From Adiantum capillus-veneris (lineage: Eukaryota > Streptophyta > Polypodiopsida > Polypodiales > Pteridaceae), in contig CM043962.1 in NCBI GenBank assembly GCA_014529385.2, forward strand, positions 86,647,180-86,711,179: 64,000 bases of DNA, in the 5' to 3' direction. This document shows positions 1 to 12,164 of the stretch, piece after piece. The position numbers and the translations under genes were made by a program. The notes below the pieces were generated by a model. It had not been told where the DNA came from and searched no databases. It worked only from the letters and a program-made list of their open reading frames with translations. Within the stretch, counting starts at the first letter, position 1. Each line of letters begins with the position of its first letter.

Positions 1-652
1 CCTTCAAGACTAGCTAGTGCAATGAAGATGAAAGCTTCATGCACTAAGCAAAACACTTAGCTAACACAACTTAATTCATCCCCGGTCTCAGACCCAAGAC
101 GTCACACACCTTCGAAGATGGTGAGAGCTAGCAGTGTATGAGAGTAGATTGAGAGGAAGAAGGAGTATCTTACAAGAAAGATGTACATCTCCTCACATAC
201 TCACTCATATTAGCATAGCTTAGCTTAGTAATTAGCATGGTAGAGGAGATGAGCATGCATTGAAGCTTGGCTCTTGGTTGGATTTGCATCCACATGCCAA
301 GAGTGTGTCGATGTAGGCTTCTATCTCACAAGCTTGGAGTAGGTGATGAGTTCTCCATTAAAGCTTGGGAAGAGATAGTCTTCTTTTCTTCTCACATAGA
401 CTGTGTGAGTGTGTGTGTGGGCTGAACCTTAGGGTCTTTTTAGCCCATTGTTGCACATGGCTCTTTTGCAGATGCCCCCCCCCCCCCCCCCCCCTTTTGA
501 TCCCTATTTTCCCTCCTTTGGATCCGTACTATGGCCGGTCTACTAGCTTAACCAATATTCTAGCGTTTTCTCCCCTAGCACTTCCCCACATTAAATGATA
601 AGTTTAATATGAGAAAATCATTTAGGAGAATTAGATATTGATTATTATGACA
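1..652 (-). repeat. 3' LTR of the chromovirus, partial, internally deleted
   Basis: Position 1 corresponds to 6676 in the right LTR, so about 296 bp lie beyond the window. The two LTRs align to about 7095; then the left copy lacks about 640 bp (right-copy 7096-7740) and resumes at the shared GGGCTGAACC stretch. A poly-C run lies at 476-494. The LTR ends in CA at 651-652, directly followed by the polypurine tract. Confidence 0.92.
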
Positions 653-665
653 TTACCTCTCTCTT
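653..665 (-). other. Polypurine tract of the chromovirus
   Basis: The minus strand reads AAGAGAGAGGTAA immediately before the 3' LTR start (TG at 652). This is the position and composition of a plus-strand DNA primer. The 666-1011 stretch between it and the pol stop is untranslated element sequence with nothing else recognisable. Confidence 0.75.
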
Positions 666-1011
666 GAAATCATAGTCGTCCTCGACTATGGTGTAGAGAA
701 GATAAAGCATATTCATGAGTCCTTTTCTTAGCGGGTAGAGGATCCCTATGTTACCCTACGACATCATTCCACAATGGATGACTAGTCCATTTGGCGCTTG
801 AGAGCCTGAGGCTGCCGCAAGCATGTCTGCACATTAGTCCTATCAGTCTTCCATACTAGAGTGACAAGCTCTACTTGGTGTTTGGGAGACGTCGTCTCCA
901 CAAACTTGATCTAAGCATGCATACTACTTCATTTTTGTGCATAATAAAGAAAAAGAGAGTCTTATAAGACAAAAAAAAACTTTGTTCATTTTTAACATTT
1001 TGTACATTTGC

Positions 1012-4000
1012 TTACTCTTGGGAAGCATTGTAAGCATTGACAAGGTTTACGTTATCCTTTAATTGTATGCCTTGCATCCATCTAGCATCTTCAAAAGGAT
1101 AATTCTTAAACTTAATAAGATATCGTCGGATAGTCTTACCACCTTTTAATACCTTGTCTTCATGTCGGAGAATGGACTCGGGCTGCAACACCTCTTCTTG
1201 GTCCTCGATCTCCGGTGGGTCTTCAATAGTTGGTTCTTGAGGTGGCTCTCCTTTGTAAGGCTTTAATAGGCTCACATGGAAAGCATTGTGTATGAGCCAA
1301 TGATTGGGAAACTTGAGTTGATAGGCCATCTCATTGATTGGCCTAAGAATCTGGAAGGGACTATAGTACCTTTTTGCTAGCTTAGCATAGTACTTTTGGT
1401 GTCCCGTAGGATTCTTGCCCGTCGTGTGCCTTAATCGAGCCTTGGGAAACTTTAATAAGACCCAATCATTTTCTTTAAAGACTTGGGCTCTTCTGTGCTT
1501 GTCAGCAGCAGCCTTTTGCCTTTGCTGTGAGATAGAGATAGCATCCTTAATCTTTTGAAAAGATTCTTGTAGGTTTCGGCTATACTCATCTGCCAGTGAA
1601 GATCTTCCCATGTACCTTAAGTAGCAAGGGACTTTTTGATCTCCCCTCAATTACCTCGAAAGGTGCTTTTTCCGTGGAAGTATGTATAGTGTTATTGTAA
1701 GCATACTCCACTAAGGGTAAGTACTTCTCCCATTGGGATCTTTGATCTACTTCCGTTACATAGGCCTTTAGTAGATCAAGAATGGGTAGGTTAGCTATTT
1801 CACTTTGGCCATCCGTTTGTGGATGATAGGCCGAAGAGAAGTTTAGCCTTGTCCCTAAATTCTCAAAGAGACCCTTCCAAAAATTACTGGTCATTCTAGG
1901 ATCTCTATCCGACACTATGGACATTGGCAAGCCATGGTACTTGAATATTTGTGAAACGAAGAGGGTTGCCATTTGATGGGCTTTGATAGTCTTTTTGATA
2001 GGTATAAAATGAGCTTGTTTACTGAACCTGTCTACTATCGTCCATATTCCCGTATTCCCATGGATAGACTTAGGCAATCCAAAGATAAAATCCATGGATA
2101 TGCTCTCCCATGGTGAATTAGGGCTTGGCAAAGGTTGAAGCAATCCAAGTTGCTTCCCTCTATCAAATTTTGTCTTTTGGCATACCACACATTTAGAAAC
2201 ATACTCTTGTATGTTCACTTTCATGGTAGGCCAATAGAAATATGTTTCAATTTCATTTAAGGTAGACTGAATCCCTCTATGCCCCGCATAAGGTGGAGCA
2301 TGAGATTCATACATTACTTTCTCACGTAGTGAGTTAGTAACGCATAGTCTATTGCCATAGAGAAGATAACCATCTTGTAAAGTAAATGGTTCTTCTTTCT
2401 TCACTAATGCAAGGGCTGAAATCACATCTCTAAAATCGGGATCAATAGCATACTCATCTATCATTGAAGATAGATCATTGTGAGTTGCTATGGAAACCGC
2501 ATTCACTCTCGGCCGTCTTGAGAGTGCATCAGCCACTTGATTATGCTTGCCAACAATGTGAGCAATATGAAAATGAAATTGCGAAAGGAAATTTGCCCAC
2601 CTCATTTGTTTGTCGGAGAGCTTGGTCTGCGTCATGAAGTACTTAAGACTTTGGTGATCCGTTCGTAGAATGAAAGGAGTCCCCAATAAATAGTGCTTCC
2701 ATGAGTCTAAGGCATGTAGAATTGCAAGGAGTTCCTTTTCATATATGCCTAGAGCTTGCTCAATAGGGTCGAGCCTTCGACTCTCATAGCCTATGGCGTG
2801 CCCTTCTTGGAGCAAAACAGCTCCAAGGCAATCACCACAAGCATCACATTGGACCTCAAATGGTTTTGAGAGATCCGGTAGTGTAAGCACAGGTTGAGAG
2901 ATAAGCTTTTCTTTAAGCTTTTTGAAAGCATTGTTCTCCTTAGCAGAACATGTATACCTAATGCTTTTCTTTGTTAGGTCATGTAATGGTCCCGCAATTT
3001 GTGAGAACTTTTCTATGAAGTGTCTATAGTATGCACACATACCTATAAAGCTTCTTAGTTCATGAAGATTCCTTGGTTTAGGCCATTCTTTTATTACCTC
3101 TAACTTGGATGGATCCATTTGGATGCCATCTTGAGAGATAATGTGACCTAAATACTGAATCTCTTGCAAGAAAAATTCACTTTTCTTTCGATTAACATAA
3201 AGTTTATTCTCTCTTAAAACTTGAAATATTACCTGGAGGTGTTGCTTGTGTTCGTCTAATGAATTAGAGTAGATGATAATATCATCAAAGAACACTCCAG
3301 TGAAGGTTCGATGAGGCCTGAACAGCTTCTCCATCAAGCGGATGAATGTGGCTGGTGCATTGGTCAAGCCAAAAGGCATGACCATGTATTCATAAAGACC
3401 AAATGTGGTGCGAAATGCGGTCTTTACAATGTCTTGATCAACTATCCTTATTTGATGATAGCCACTTTTTAGGTCAATCCTACTGAAGTAGGTCGATCCT
3501 TGTAGCTTATCAAATAGGTCTTCTACCCGTGGAATGGGAAACATATTCTTGATAGTGATCCTATTTAGTGCTCTATAGTCAACACACATACAATATGTGT
3601 CGTCTTTCTTTTGCACTAATAGCACCGGTGAGCAAAATGGAGATGAGCTAGGCCTAACCATGCCCTTCTCAACTAACTCATGCACTTGCCGCATAATCTC
3701 CTCTTGTTGAGCTTGAGAAACTCTATAAGGAGGTTTATTAGGCGGTGAACTTCCTGGAAGAATTTCAATTGCATGGTCATCATTACCTCGTTTAGGAGGT
3801 AGCTCACAAGGGATGTCGTCAATAAAAACATCTTGAAACCCCTTGAGAAAATTGGATAACTCTAATTCCTTTTGGTTGCTTTTATTTTCTTTTGCTAAAG
3901 CATTAGGTTCATTTTGAGAATCTTTAACAAAAATCATGTACACGGAAATAGAGCTCTTTATTGACTTGTTGAAAGCTGGTGTATGTACAATGGGGATAGT

Positions 4001-5962
4001 GTTACCCATTTCCTTAGCATCTATATACATGTCTTTTTCCCTGAACTTAAAGGAGATTCTCCTTTCAGGAAATTTAACATTGGCAGCCAGGCGATCAAAC
4101 CATGGTGCCCCTAGGATTACATCCTCATGCTTGAGAGGAGAGATAAGGAAGTCCTCTTTGTCCACATAGCTTTGAACATGAAGCCTCAATTTCCCAATTA
4201 AGGGAGTGACTGAAGCTTCTTGCTCTTTGAAAGCACTATCTGCGGGTAGGACATCTCCCATCTCGTAGGATTGTATGCCTAGCTTGGTGGCCAACTCTAT
4301 AGATATAAAATTGTGAGTAGAACCAGGGTCAAAGAGAATAAAAGCATCATGTTCTCTTACCTTTCCCCAAGCATGGCATAGAGGAGATCCTTTGTGGTGA
4401 GTTTGGTGAGTCTCATCCTCTTGGATTTCAACCAAGGAAGCTCTAGGAGGATCTTGGCGGTTGTTCTTTTGGGGACAAGTGCGGTACGCATGCCCTTGTT
4501 CGCCGCACTTGAAGCACCGGTTATCCTTGCGATAACGCTCAAGCTCTTCAGGAGAGAGTTTGTTCTTACCTTTGTAAACTCCCTTCTCTTTAGCTTTGTT
4601 GGAGTTGCCCTTAGGAGACTTTTGGACGTTGTCCTTCCCCTTAGGCTCATTGGAACCCTTGTTTTCTGGGGGCTTATTATTTCTTTTATCCCCCGTTTGG
4701 AAAGTGATTCGAGAGGCCACCATAGTATGGTGTATTACCGCCGATATGGTACGTGGCCTTTGGGAGTTGACATACTCCGCCATTTCTTCTGTTAAGCCCG
4801 CACAAAATTGTTGCTTTTGCTCTCCAAAATCCAACTTTTTGAAGATAGTGGCTTTGAGTTGTAGGTCCCAAAACTTGTCTACATATTTGTGGATGGATTC
4901 ATAGGGAGAGAGCTTTAGGCTTCGCCATTCGGTGAGTACTTTGTCTTTGGCATCGGTGGCCAAAAACTGCTTCATAATGGAAGCTCTTAAAGCTTTCCAT
5001 GTTCGTGGAGCTTCACCGTTGGCTCGTAGGCTAGACCACCATTGCTTGGCGGACTTTTGAAAGTGCATAGCTACATGGCGTAGCTTAGAGGACTCCGTGA
5101 AGCCCTCATCTCCGAACGCCGCATCAAATTGCTGGATAAAGGCCAAGACTTTGTCCGTAGCACCAAAGGTACCATCATAGGTAAGGAAAGAGATGCTCTT
5201 CCCTCCCTCTTTGAATTTCTTCAACTTGGATGACCTCTTCCATGAGGCATAGGATTTCCTATGGCCTCTTCTTTTTGATGGTTCAAAGGTTGCACCATCA
5301 CTTTCTTCAGAAGGTGAAGAATTTGAAGAAGGTGGAGAAGAGGGTGACCTCTTTCTCGCCTTTTTCTTGTCTTGATCTTCGTTGTCTTCACCATCACTTT
5401 CATAAGAGGAAGAGGATGAAGAAGATGGAGAAGAGGGTGTCCTCTTTCTCAACTTTTTCTTCTCTTGCTTTTTATCATCCCTCTTTGAATTATGGCGTGG
5501 AGAAGAGTGTGATAGTCTTCTCCGCTTTGGTGGTGATGGAGAGCGTTTAGCCCACCGTCTTCGCGGAGCCATCTCCGCCAAGGTGGTGGGAGACTCACTT
5601 CTTTCTCGTTCCTTCGGTGGAGGCTCTCGAGTTCTCCTTTGGGAAGGAGATGTATCATCAAGAAGTAAATTCTTGAGCCCTTCGTATGGATTCTCTTCTT
5701 CTTCCCTAATCGGAGAGAGACCTCTTTTGGGAGTCTCACAAGGAGGCTTCCTAGGTGTTCTCTCGTCATGGTGATGAGCTTGGAGAATCCCGTGAGCACG
5801 GAGCTGCCGTTGCACTTCACTTTGGAGAGAAGGATTGCCCATGGCTTGTTGAAGCCTAGAAACAAGATAGTTAACAAGCATCGGAGCATCATTAGTAGCT
5901 TGCTCATTAGCAAAATCAAAGTTATCAACATTAATTTCACTCTCTTTACTATTGTCAGCCAT
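1012..5962 (-). pseudogene. Chromovirus Gag-Pol polyprotein, one frameshift near 1640
   Basis: This is a single Gag-Pol frame of 1458 codons from the ATG at 5962, continued in another frame (1650-1012) after a frameshift. Approximate order: Ser/Arg-rich basic region (residues 130-250), Gag core (255-420), a CCHC zinc knuckle CFKCGEQGHAYRTC (about 483-496), a retropepsin with DPGS in place of the usual DSG/DTG (about 545), reverse transcriptase with FFDD (about 891) for the usual Y-x-DD, RNase H, and integrase with HHCC and D,D,E signatures. The second frame supplies the integrase C-terminus and a chromodomain-like stretch with RYLIKFKNYPFEDARWM. In such elements the chromodomain directs integration to chromatin. 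The protease variant may be tolerated; DPGSTHNFI-like sites occur in plant Gypsy elements. The break removes the chromodomain from the polyprotein, so this copy is probably inactive. Confidence 0.93.
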
Positions 5963-6366
5963 TCTAACAAGTTTTAGGTGTAAAATTTTTAGATGTACTT
6001 TGGCACTTCAAGCCCTAGTTGCTACTCCTCTTTACCCCTTTAGAAAAAGCACTCAAGCTACTGTACCCGCGGCTCAAATACCATTAATTGCAAGGAATAG
6101 AAGAGAGGGTCGTTCAAAACCAAAACAACACCGGCTCTTGTCAAGCTTCTAATAGCTCAATAGTGGTTAAGCCGTAGGCAAGCCCCGTAGGACTCCACTA
6201 TTAAGACCATAGCTCTCGACGGTGATGCCCCGTTAACTGCACGAAGGCAGGCGCACTGCAAGGCTGAAAAATCCCTATTCTACTTACTCACACGCAATTA
6301 ATAATACCAACCATTTATAGCTAGCTTGAGGACCTCCCTTCTTGAGCAAGAAAAGAGAAACCTTGT
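5963..6366 (-). other. Chromovirus 5' leader
   Basis: Untranslated leader between the primer-binding site and the gag start. It has no ORF of interest and no obvious repeat. Confidence 0.7.
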
Positions 6367-6378
6367 GCTCTGATACCA
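6367..6378 (-). other. Primer-binding site, initiator tRNA-Met
   Basis: The minus strand reads TGGTATCAGAGC, the complement of the 3' end of plant initiator tRNA-Met. It is one base inside the LTR edge at 6380, which fixes the 5' end of the element. Confidence 0.93.
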
Positions 6379-6379
6379 A

Positions 6380-7965
6380 TGTAACATTTAATGGCCTAAA
6401 AACTTATGTGTAGCGGAAATTAGCATGAACATAGTGGGCATTTCATTAGAATAGATTCCTAATGAGAATTACAAGAGTGCTTGGGTGGAGAGAGAGCAAC
6501 AAAAAGCATGACACCTAGTTAGAGAGCATCAACAATACTTTCAAAAGAGAGAGAAATTAAGCTATTGACAACAGTTGAGGACCGGATTTGCATGGAGCCG
6601 GTCCCCCCTCCAAAAGGCTTTGTATTATGGTTTCTCCCATCAAGAGAGACATTGTACAATACAATTCTTTGTGTTCCTTCAAGACTAGCTAGTGCAATGA
6701 AGATGAAAGCTTCATGCACTAAGCAAAACACTTAGCTAACACAACTTAATTCATCCCCGGTCTCAGACCCAAGACGTCACACACCTTCGAAGATGGTGAG
6801 AGCTAGCAGTGTATGAGAGAAGATTGAGAGGAAGAAGGAGTATCTTACGAGAAAGATGTACATCTCCTCACATAATCACTCATATTAGCATAGATTAGCT
6901 TAGTAATTAGCATGGTAGAGGAGATGAGCATGCATTGAAGCTTGGCTCTTGGTTGGATTTGCATCCACATGCCAAGAGTGTGTCGATGCAGGCTTCTATC
7001 TCACAAGCTTGGAGTAGGTGATGAGTTCTCCATTAAAGCTTGGGAAGAGATAGTCTTCTTTTCTTCTCACATAGACTGTGTGAGAGTGTGTGTGTGATAA
7101 TGCCTTCCAAAAATCAGCCCCCTCTCTCTCTTGGGCGAGCGCTCTTGCTAATTGCTCTTTCTATCTCCCCATTGGACCTCCCCAAGTCAAGCCAATGATT
7201 ATTAAGCAGCATAAGTGATAGCCTTCTGACATGTGTCCCCCTTTCCCCTTTTGTGAGAGCTTTAGGTAATTTAATAATTCAACTAAAGTCTCATTGTACC
7301 CCTTTGCCTCCTGGCCAATAGGAATCAGGCAAGCCATTGGGCTGCTGAATGCTCATTGGACCCCTTGGGAGACTGTCCAATAGTCATCTAGGAGACTTAA
7401 TTCTCATTGGTTCTTTTATTAAGTTTTTTTAAATTAATTAAACTAGATTTACTCTAGCCTAATTCTCATTGGTCCACCTCCAAGGCCATCCAATAGGAAT
7501 TGGGTACACCTTGTGGGCATCTGGCCTAGGGAGCTGACATGTGTCTCTCATTCCCTTTGTGTAAAGGGAGCTTGTGTGTGTGTGGATTTCTCTCTCATCC
7601 CCTAGAAGAAAGGCTCGCCCCCTCCCAAGTAGGGATTTGAAAAGACTTTTTGGTCACACACAAAGCATCCAATTTCCCCTAGGGTTGACCTTTGGACACA
7701 ACCTTTGAATTTTGGAACCTTAGCATTTTGGAAGTCTTAATGGGCTGAACCTTAGGGTCTTTTTAGCCCATTGTTGCACATGGCTCTTTTGCAGATCCCC
7801 CCCCCCCTTTGGATCCCTATTTTCCCTCCTTTGGATCCGTACTGTGGCTGGTCTGCTAGCTTAACCAATATTCTAGCTTTTTCTCCCTTGGCACTTCCCC
7901 ACATTAAATGATCAGTTTAATATGAGAAAATCATTTAGGAGAATTAGATATTGATTATTATGACA
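6380..7965 (-). repeat. 5' LTR of the chromovirus, complete
   Basis: A 1586-bp LTR reading TG...CA. It matches 1-652 except for the section missing from the left copy (about 7096-7740). It contains a short GT run near 7085-7098, a second at 7572-7583 and a poly-C run near 7797-7807. Confidence 0.92.
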
Positions 7966-8900
7966 GCCTTTCAACTGACTTTCCTCCATGAGAACACAAA
8001 GAGTAACAAGATGATCAATGGTTCTATGGCATCGATGAAAACCCGCTTGTCCTTTTGCACACTTGTCATTCTCTTCAACCCAATCATTCAATTTCATCTC
8101 CATTATTCACCTAAACAACTTTGCCATAAGAGACCCAATCATTATAGTCCGGTAGTTGCTTACATTCTTTACATCCTCTCCTTTATGCAAAGGCTTAACC
8201 CAATTAGTACTCCAATCATAAGGCATGTTGAAGTGCAAGGTTGAACATATCACACATCTACTCATGGGTAAAATCTCGTGTCCATTTAATCATCTCCGGC
8301 TTGATACCTTGAAGATCTCCTGCTTTGCAAATGGCCAACTTTTCAAGCCCACCGCATACATCCTCAATAGTAAGAAGAGAGGGCATATATGGGAGTGAAC
8401 CATAAAATGTCATTTTTCCAGCATTTTCTTGCTCATATAATTGCCTACAATGTGTGTACATATCCACAAGACTCAACTTACCAAATTCTCAACCCGCTTG
8501 CCCCTCAAGTTTCTCCAAAATCTTCCACATGCATGTGCCTTTTCTTGGACTTGAAAAAGTTGTTGCTTTACTTCCCATCTTCTTCTCTTCTTTTGAAGCA
8601 ATCCCTTGTATGTATGCAAATGACTTCGATAGTTGTCTTTGTCCATAGTTGCATTGTTTTATGGCAAAGCATTCTTCGGCACAAGAACAAATAACTTTCT
8701 TGAAAGCTTCCCATTTAGTTTCCAATGGTGCATCATATTGAAGCTTCGTCATCCATAACTTTTGGTCAACCATTTCAATGTACATTGGTGCCCGTTTGAA
8801 ATCCATACATAGTGATAATTTCTTTTCTTTGGCTAAGATTATCATGCTTAGTTGCTTCTCCACATGAAATATCAATACATAAGGTTCGATGGTCGGATTC
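7966..8900 (-). pseudogene. Decayed LINE ORF2: endonuclease end and first part of RT
   Basis: Minus-strand translation in shifting frames gives SDHRTLCIDI near 8900-8870, like the C-terminal SDH motif of an APE-type endonuclease. Next come a DLQGIKPEMIKW segment (8330-8290), PLHKGEDVKNVSNYRTI (8190-8140) and KGQAGFHRCHRTIDHL (8060-8010). The last two resemble the conserved early RT blocks of non-LTR retrotransposons (PI.KKGD...NYRPI and QAGFR.GRSTID). Frameshifts and stops occur throughout, including one just before 8103. The chromovirus interrupts it at 7965, before the catalytic YADD block. A very old, dead insertion. Confidence 0.8.
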
Positions 8901-8904
8901 CGCC

Positions 8905-9334
<430 letters not shown>

Positions 9335-9924
9335 CCTAGCCGTTCCTTTCCCCTTCCCCCCCAGCCTCCCCCTGGGCGAGGGGTTGCCCTAAGGGGAGGC
9401 TTTAAGCCTTAGCTCGCCCCCCATACAACCCAAAAGCTCCTGCGACCTGGGTCCGACCTGGTTCCCTGCACGAGCTGGTTCGACATGACCTCAAGAAGCA
9501 AGATCTCGTGCCTGTGACAGTCCGTGTGAGGCAACAGTTTGTGTGCATGCTCGTTCGACCTCAAGAAGCACGAGCTCGTACTATGACAGTCCGTGTGAGC
9601 CTGCGAGATAGAGTCGTCTGTGTAACCCTGCGAGCGACAGAGTGCCCTGCGAGACAGTCTCGTGCATGTGACAACCTGGTTCGGCCCCTCAAAGAGGTTT
9701 AGCTCATTTCGGTCTGTCGGCCTGGTTTGCTACGCGAGATTCACCACCGCCTGACAGTCTGATTTTGGCCTGGTTCACTGCTTGAGATTCACCCGAGCGA
9801 CTTCAAACAATTTCAAGAAGGTTGGCATTCCTAAGGTCTTGTCTCTGCACTGCGACCTCAAGAAGGCCGGATTTTTCAAGAAGTTCGGTCTTTACTACTC
9901 CGACCTAAGCAGCTCATTGCATTC

Positions 9925-10680
9925 ATGGCTACCCGGGCCGCGTCCCGAAGTAAGCTTAGTTTTGCCGGAGTCGTGGAAACACCTCCAAAGGTAGACAACA
10001 TCACCCGCCTTCAAACGGAAGTCGAAAGCCTTCGCAAGGAGAATGAAGAATTGAAACAAAGGCTTGTAGCTTTCGAGGCTCGGCTAGCCACAATAGAGAA
10101 TCGCAAGGAGGAGGAGCTAAAACAGATCGAAATCAAACTCACAAAGGCAAAAGAAGAAGTAGAGACGATCGTCACAAAGGAGGTCAAAACTCAAGTACAA
10201 GAGGTAATCTCTCGCAGGGTCGAAGATCGTGTGGCTTTCACGCTACGTGAATGGCAAGGACAGGAGGATATCGCCCTCAACGTTCGCATTGGTGGGCTTC
10301 CAAGCGATTGGAAAGGGGAAGGGGATCCCAAGTTTAGCGAGTCATTTACCCACATCCAATCCGCAATCCCTATGGTACAATGTGATCCAGCAACAATCAC
10401 TTCTCTTGCACACGAGAATCACACCAATCATGCAATCTACACTTTCAAAAACAAGAGGGACCGGATCAAATTTCTTGAGCAATCAAGACTTCTAAAGGAC
10501 ACCAAAGTGTGGTTTGCAGAAGATCTTACACCCGCTCAACTCAAGCAAAAGAAGGCAGAACTACAGAAGATGCGAGAAGCGCGCATAGCAGGAAAATGGG
10601 CAGTCTACCGAGGAGGTAGAGCCATTATTCAAGAGTTTCGAACTCCCAAACCGGTTCCCTCCTCACCTCCTTCTGCATAG
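9925..10680 (+). CDS. LINE ORF1p-like coiled-coil nucleic-acid-binding protein
   Basis: An uninterrupted 251-residue protein. Residues about 25-100 are a heptad-rich, Glu/Lys-rich coiled coil starting RLQTEVESLRKENEELKQRL. Residues about 115-190 could form an RRM-like fold (ALNVRIGGLP, later AIYTFKNKRDRIKFLEQSR). The basic C-terminus (VWFAEDLTPAQLKQKKAELQ, then GKWAVYRGGRAIIQE) resembles the C-terminal domain of L1-type ORF1p, which binds RNA as a trimer. Most plant LINEs carry a zinc-knuckle ORF1 instead, so this form is less usual. The start is the first ATG before the coiled coil. The alternative is an unrelated host coiled-coil gene. Confidence 0.6.
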   Translation: MATRAASRSKLSFAGVVETPPKVDNITRLQTEVESLRKENEELKQRLVAFEARLATIENRKEEELKQIEIKLTKAKEEVETIVTKEVKTQVQEVISRRVEDRVAFTLREWQGQEDIALNVRIGGLPSDWKGEGDPKFSESFTHIQSAIPMVQCDPATITSLAHENHTNHAIYTFKNKRDRIKFLEQSRLLKDTKVWFAEDLTPAQLKQKKAELQKMREARIAGKWAVYRGGRAIIQEFRTPKPVPSSPPSA

Positions 10681-10822
10681 ATTTTGTTCATCTTATCTTA
10701 TCTTAACTTTCTTTTTGGACCCTCAGTCCTTAACTAAGATGTATCCCACAATCCCCTCATGTTTGTAATGTTTTGTTTTTGGTCCCATAGGTCATATCTG
10801 ACCTCCGTGGACGATAATACAA

Positions 10823-10826
<4 letters not shown>

Positions 10827-10888
<62 letters not shown>
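10827..10888. repeat. CT microsatellite at the 3' end of the LINE-like unit
   Basis: About 62 bp of nearly pure CT, directly after the 3' untranslated region of the ORF1-like gene. It is either its tail or part of a CT-rich target. Confidence 0.9.
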
Positions 10889-10891
<3 letters not shown>

Positions 10892-11688
10892 AATTACCAA
10901 GCCCAACAGAACATTGCAAAAATTACTTCAAATTCCAAATCAGTGCTAGAGAGGACACTGAAAATCACATTCATACAACTATGTTATGGCGGGATATTTG
11001 CGGCCACACGGTAGCATATGATCAAAGCACTACCTCTCTCTTACTTGGGCTAGGGTGAGGGGCCAGTAAGGGTACACCTAAGGAAATCCAAGGCACTCCA
11101 TCTCTGTGCTGCTCCATTTTGAGCACAAAAGGGCGCAATGCATAGCCCAATGCAAGGCCTACCTGCACCAAAAAGATCGGCAAATCGCTACTCAGACATC
11201 AAAATTCGGTGCGTATCTCTTGTTTTTGTGTAACAAAAAAACGGGGAAATAGGAGCACAATCCTGGGCGGGTAATGAGTCAGAGCATCCAACGACGACGA
11301 TTTTATCTCACTCGTGCTGACCAGCAAGTCATTGGACTGCTCGTGTACTGTAACTTGTCCTTAAACATAAAATGTATTGGGGGTGGGATTGTCCTATGAT
11401 TGGACTACATACTATTACTGGCTCGTATACCCTAAACCCTTGAACCGCAGGAGAGCTAGGTAGGAGTCTCCATTGAGCTGTGAGATGAATGGATTCATTG
11501 AGGTGCGAGATTGAATCCCACCCCACTACCTTATGTGCTTTCTCTCATAGTTAGTAGAAGGCCAAGCTTTTATGCACCATTCTTTTTCCCCCTATTCTTC
11601 ACATGCTTTGCTAATGCACACAAATCCCCAGTTGGCCTCTCTCTCCATTGCAAGGCTACCATGCCTATTTGCCTCATGCATCATAGCT

Positions 11689-11733
<45 letters not shown>

Positions 11734-12164
11734 TCTCTCTCTCTCTCCATGCCTCACCATATGCTTAGCCTATCATCACACAAGAAGAGGCTAAATGCTA
11801 CATACTCTAGACTTAGCTATACATGGTTTCCAAGATTAGAGAACTCCATCATGTTGTGGTAAATCTAATGTGGATACATGGAACTTATTGACAAACCTAC
11901 GACATGTATTATCTTTGGAGCAAAAATAGGTGCACGGATTAATGGTTATACTACATTTCTTGCTGCTTTCATGCATAGATGTAAACATCAGCAGCTTGGG
12001 ATACCTCCAAAGTATCTTGGTTTTATCAAGTGCCTTTGCATTTCATTTATCTTGGTCTTAAACGTTCCTTAAAAGTATATTGAACCATATAACCATAGCA
12101 ATGTGAAAATAAAAACACGACTTAATTTTATAGAAGGGTCGGGCTGCATGTTACCCCCTTAACT
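10889..12164. other. Non-coding stretch with a GT/CT microsatellite
   Basis: No credible gene on either strand. It holds a GT tract followed by CT (11692-11747). The short ORFs here are low-complexity read-through of that tract. Confidence 0.6.

Larger units (their letters stand above)
1..7965 (-). mobile_element. Ty3/Gypsy chromovirus, left-truncated by window
   Basis: This is an LTR retrotransposon read on the minus strand. The right (5') LTR is complete, followed by a tRNA-Met primer-binding site, a leader, one gag-pol reading frame with a C-terminal chromodomain, a polypurine tract and the left (3') LTR, which runs off the window. The right end ...TGACA at 7965 abuts decayed LINE coding sequence, so the element landed in an older LINE copy. 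The candidate right target duplication is GCCTT at 7966-7970; its left partner is outside the window. LTR divergence and a frameshift show it is no longer autonomous. Confidence 0.95.

Noticed and set aside
3936-5970. Long ORFs overlapping the chromovirus pol and gag on other frames
   Set aside because: They lie opposite or across strongly conserved coding sequence and lack their own motifs.
6367-6378. TGGTATCAGAGC as part of a tRNA gene
   Set aside because: Only the 12-nt primer-binding complement is present at each LTR edge, with no cloverleaf around it; same for 57140 and 58334.
9470-9700. Pol III B-box-like GGTTCGA motifs as a SINE promoter
   Set aside because: No matching A box at the right distance and no tRNA-like head; the region is better read as repeats in the LINE-like 5' region.
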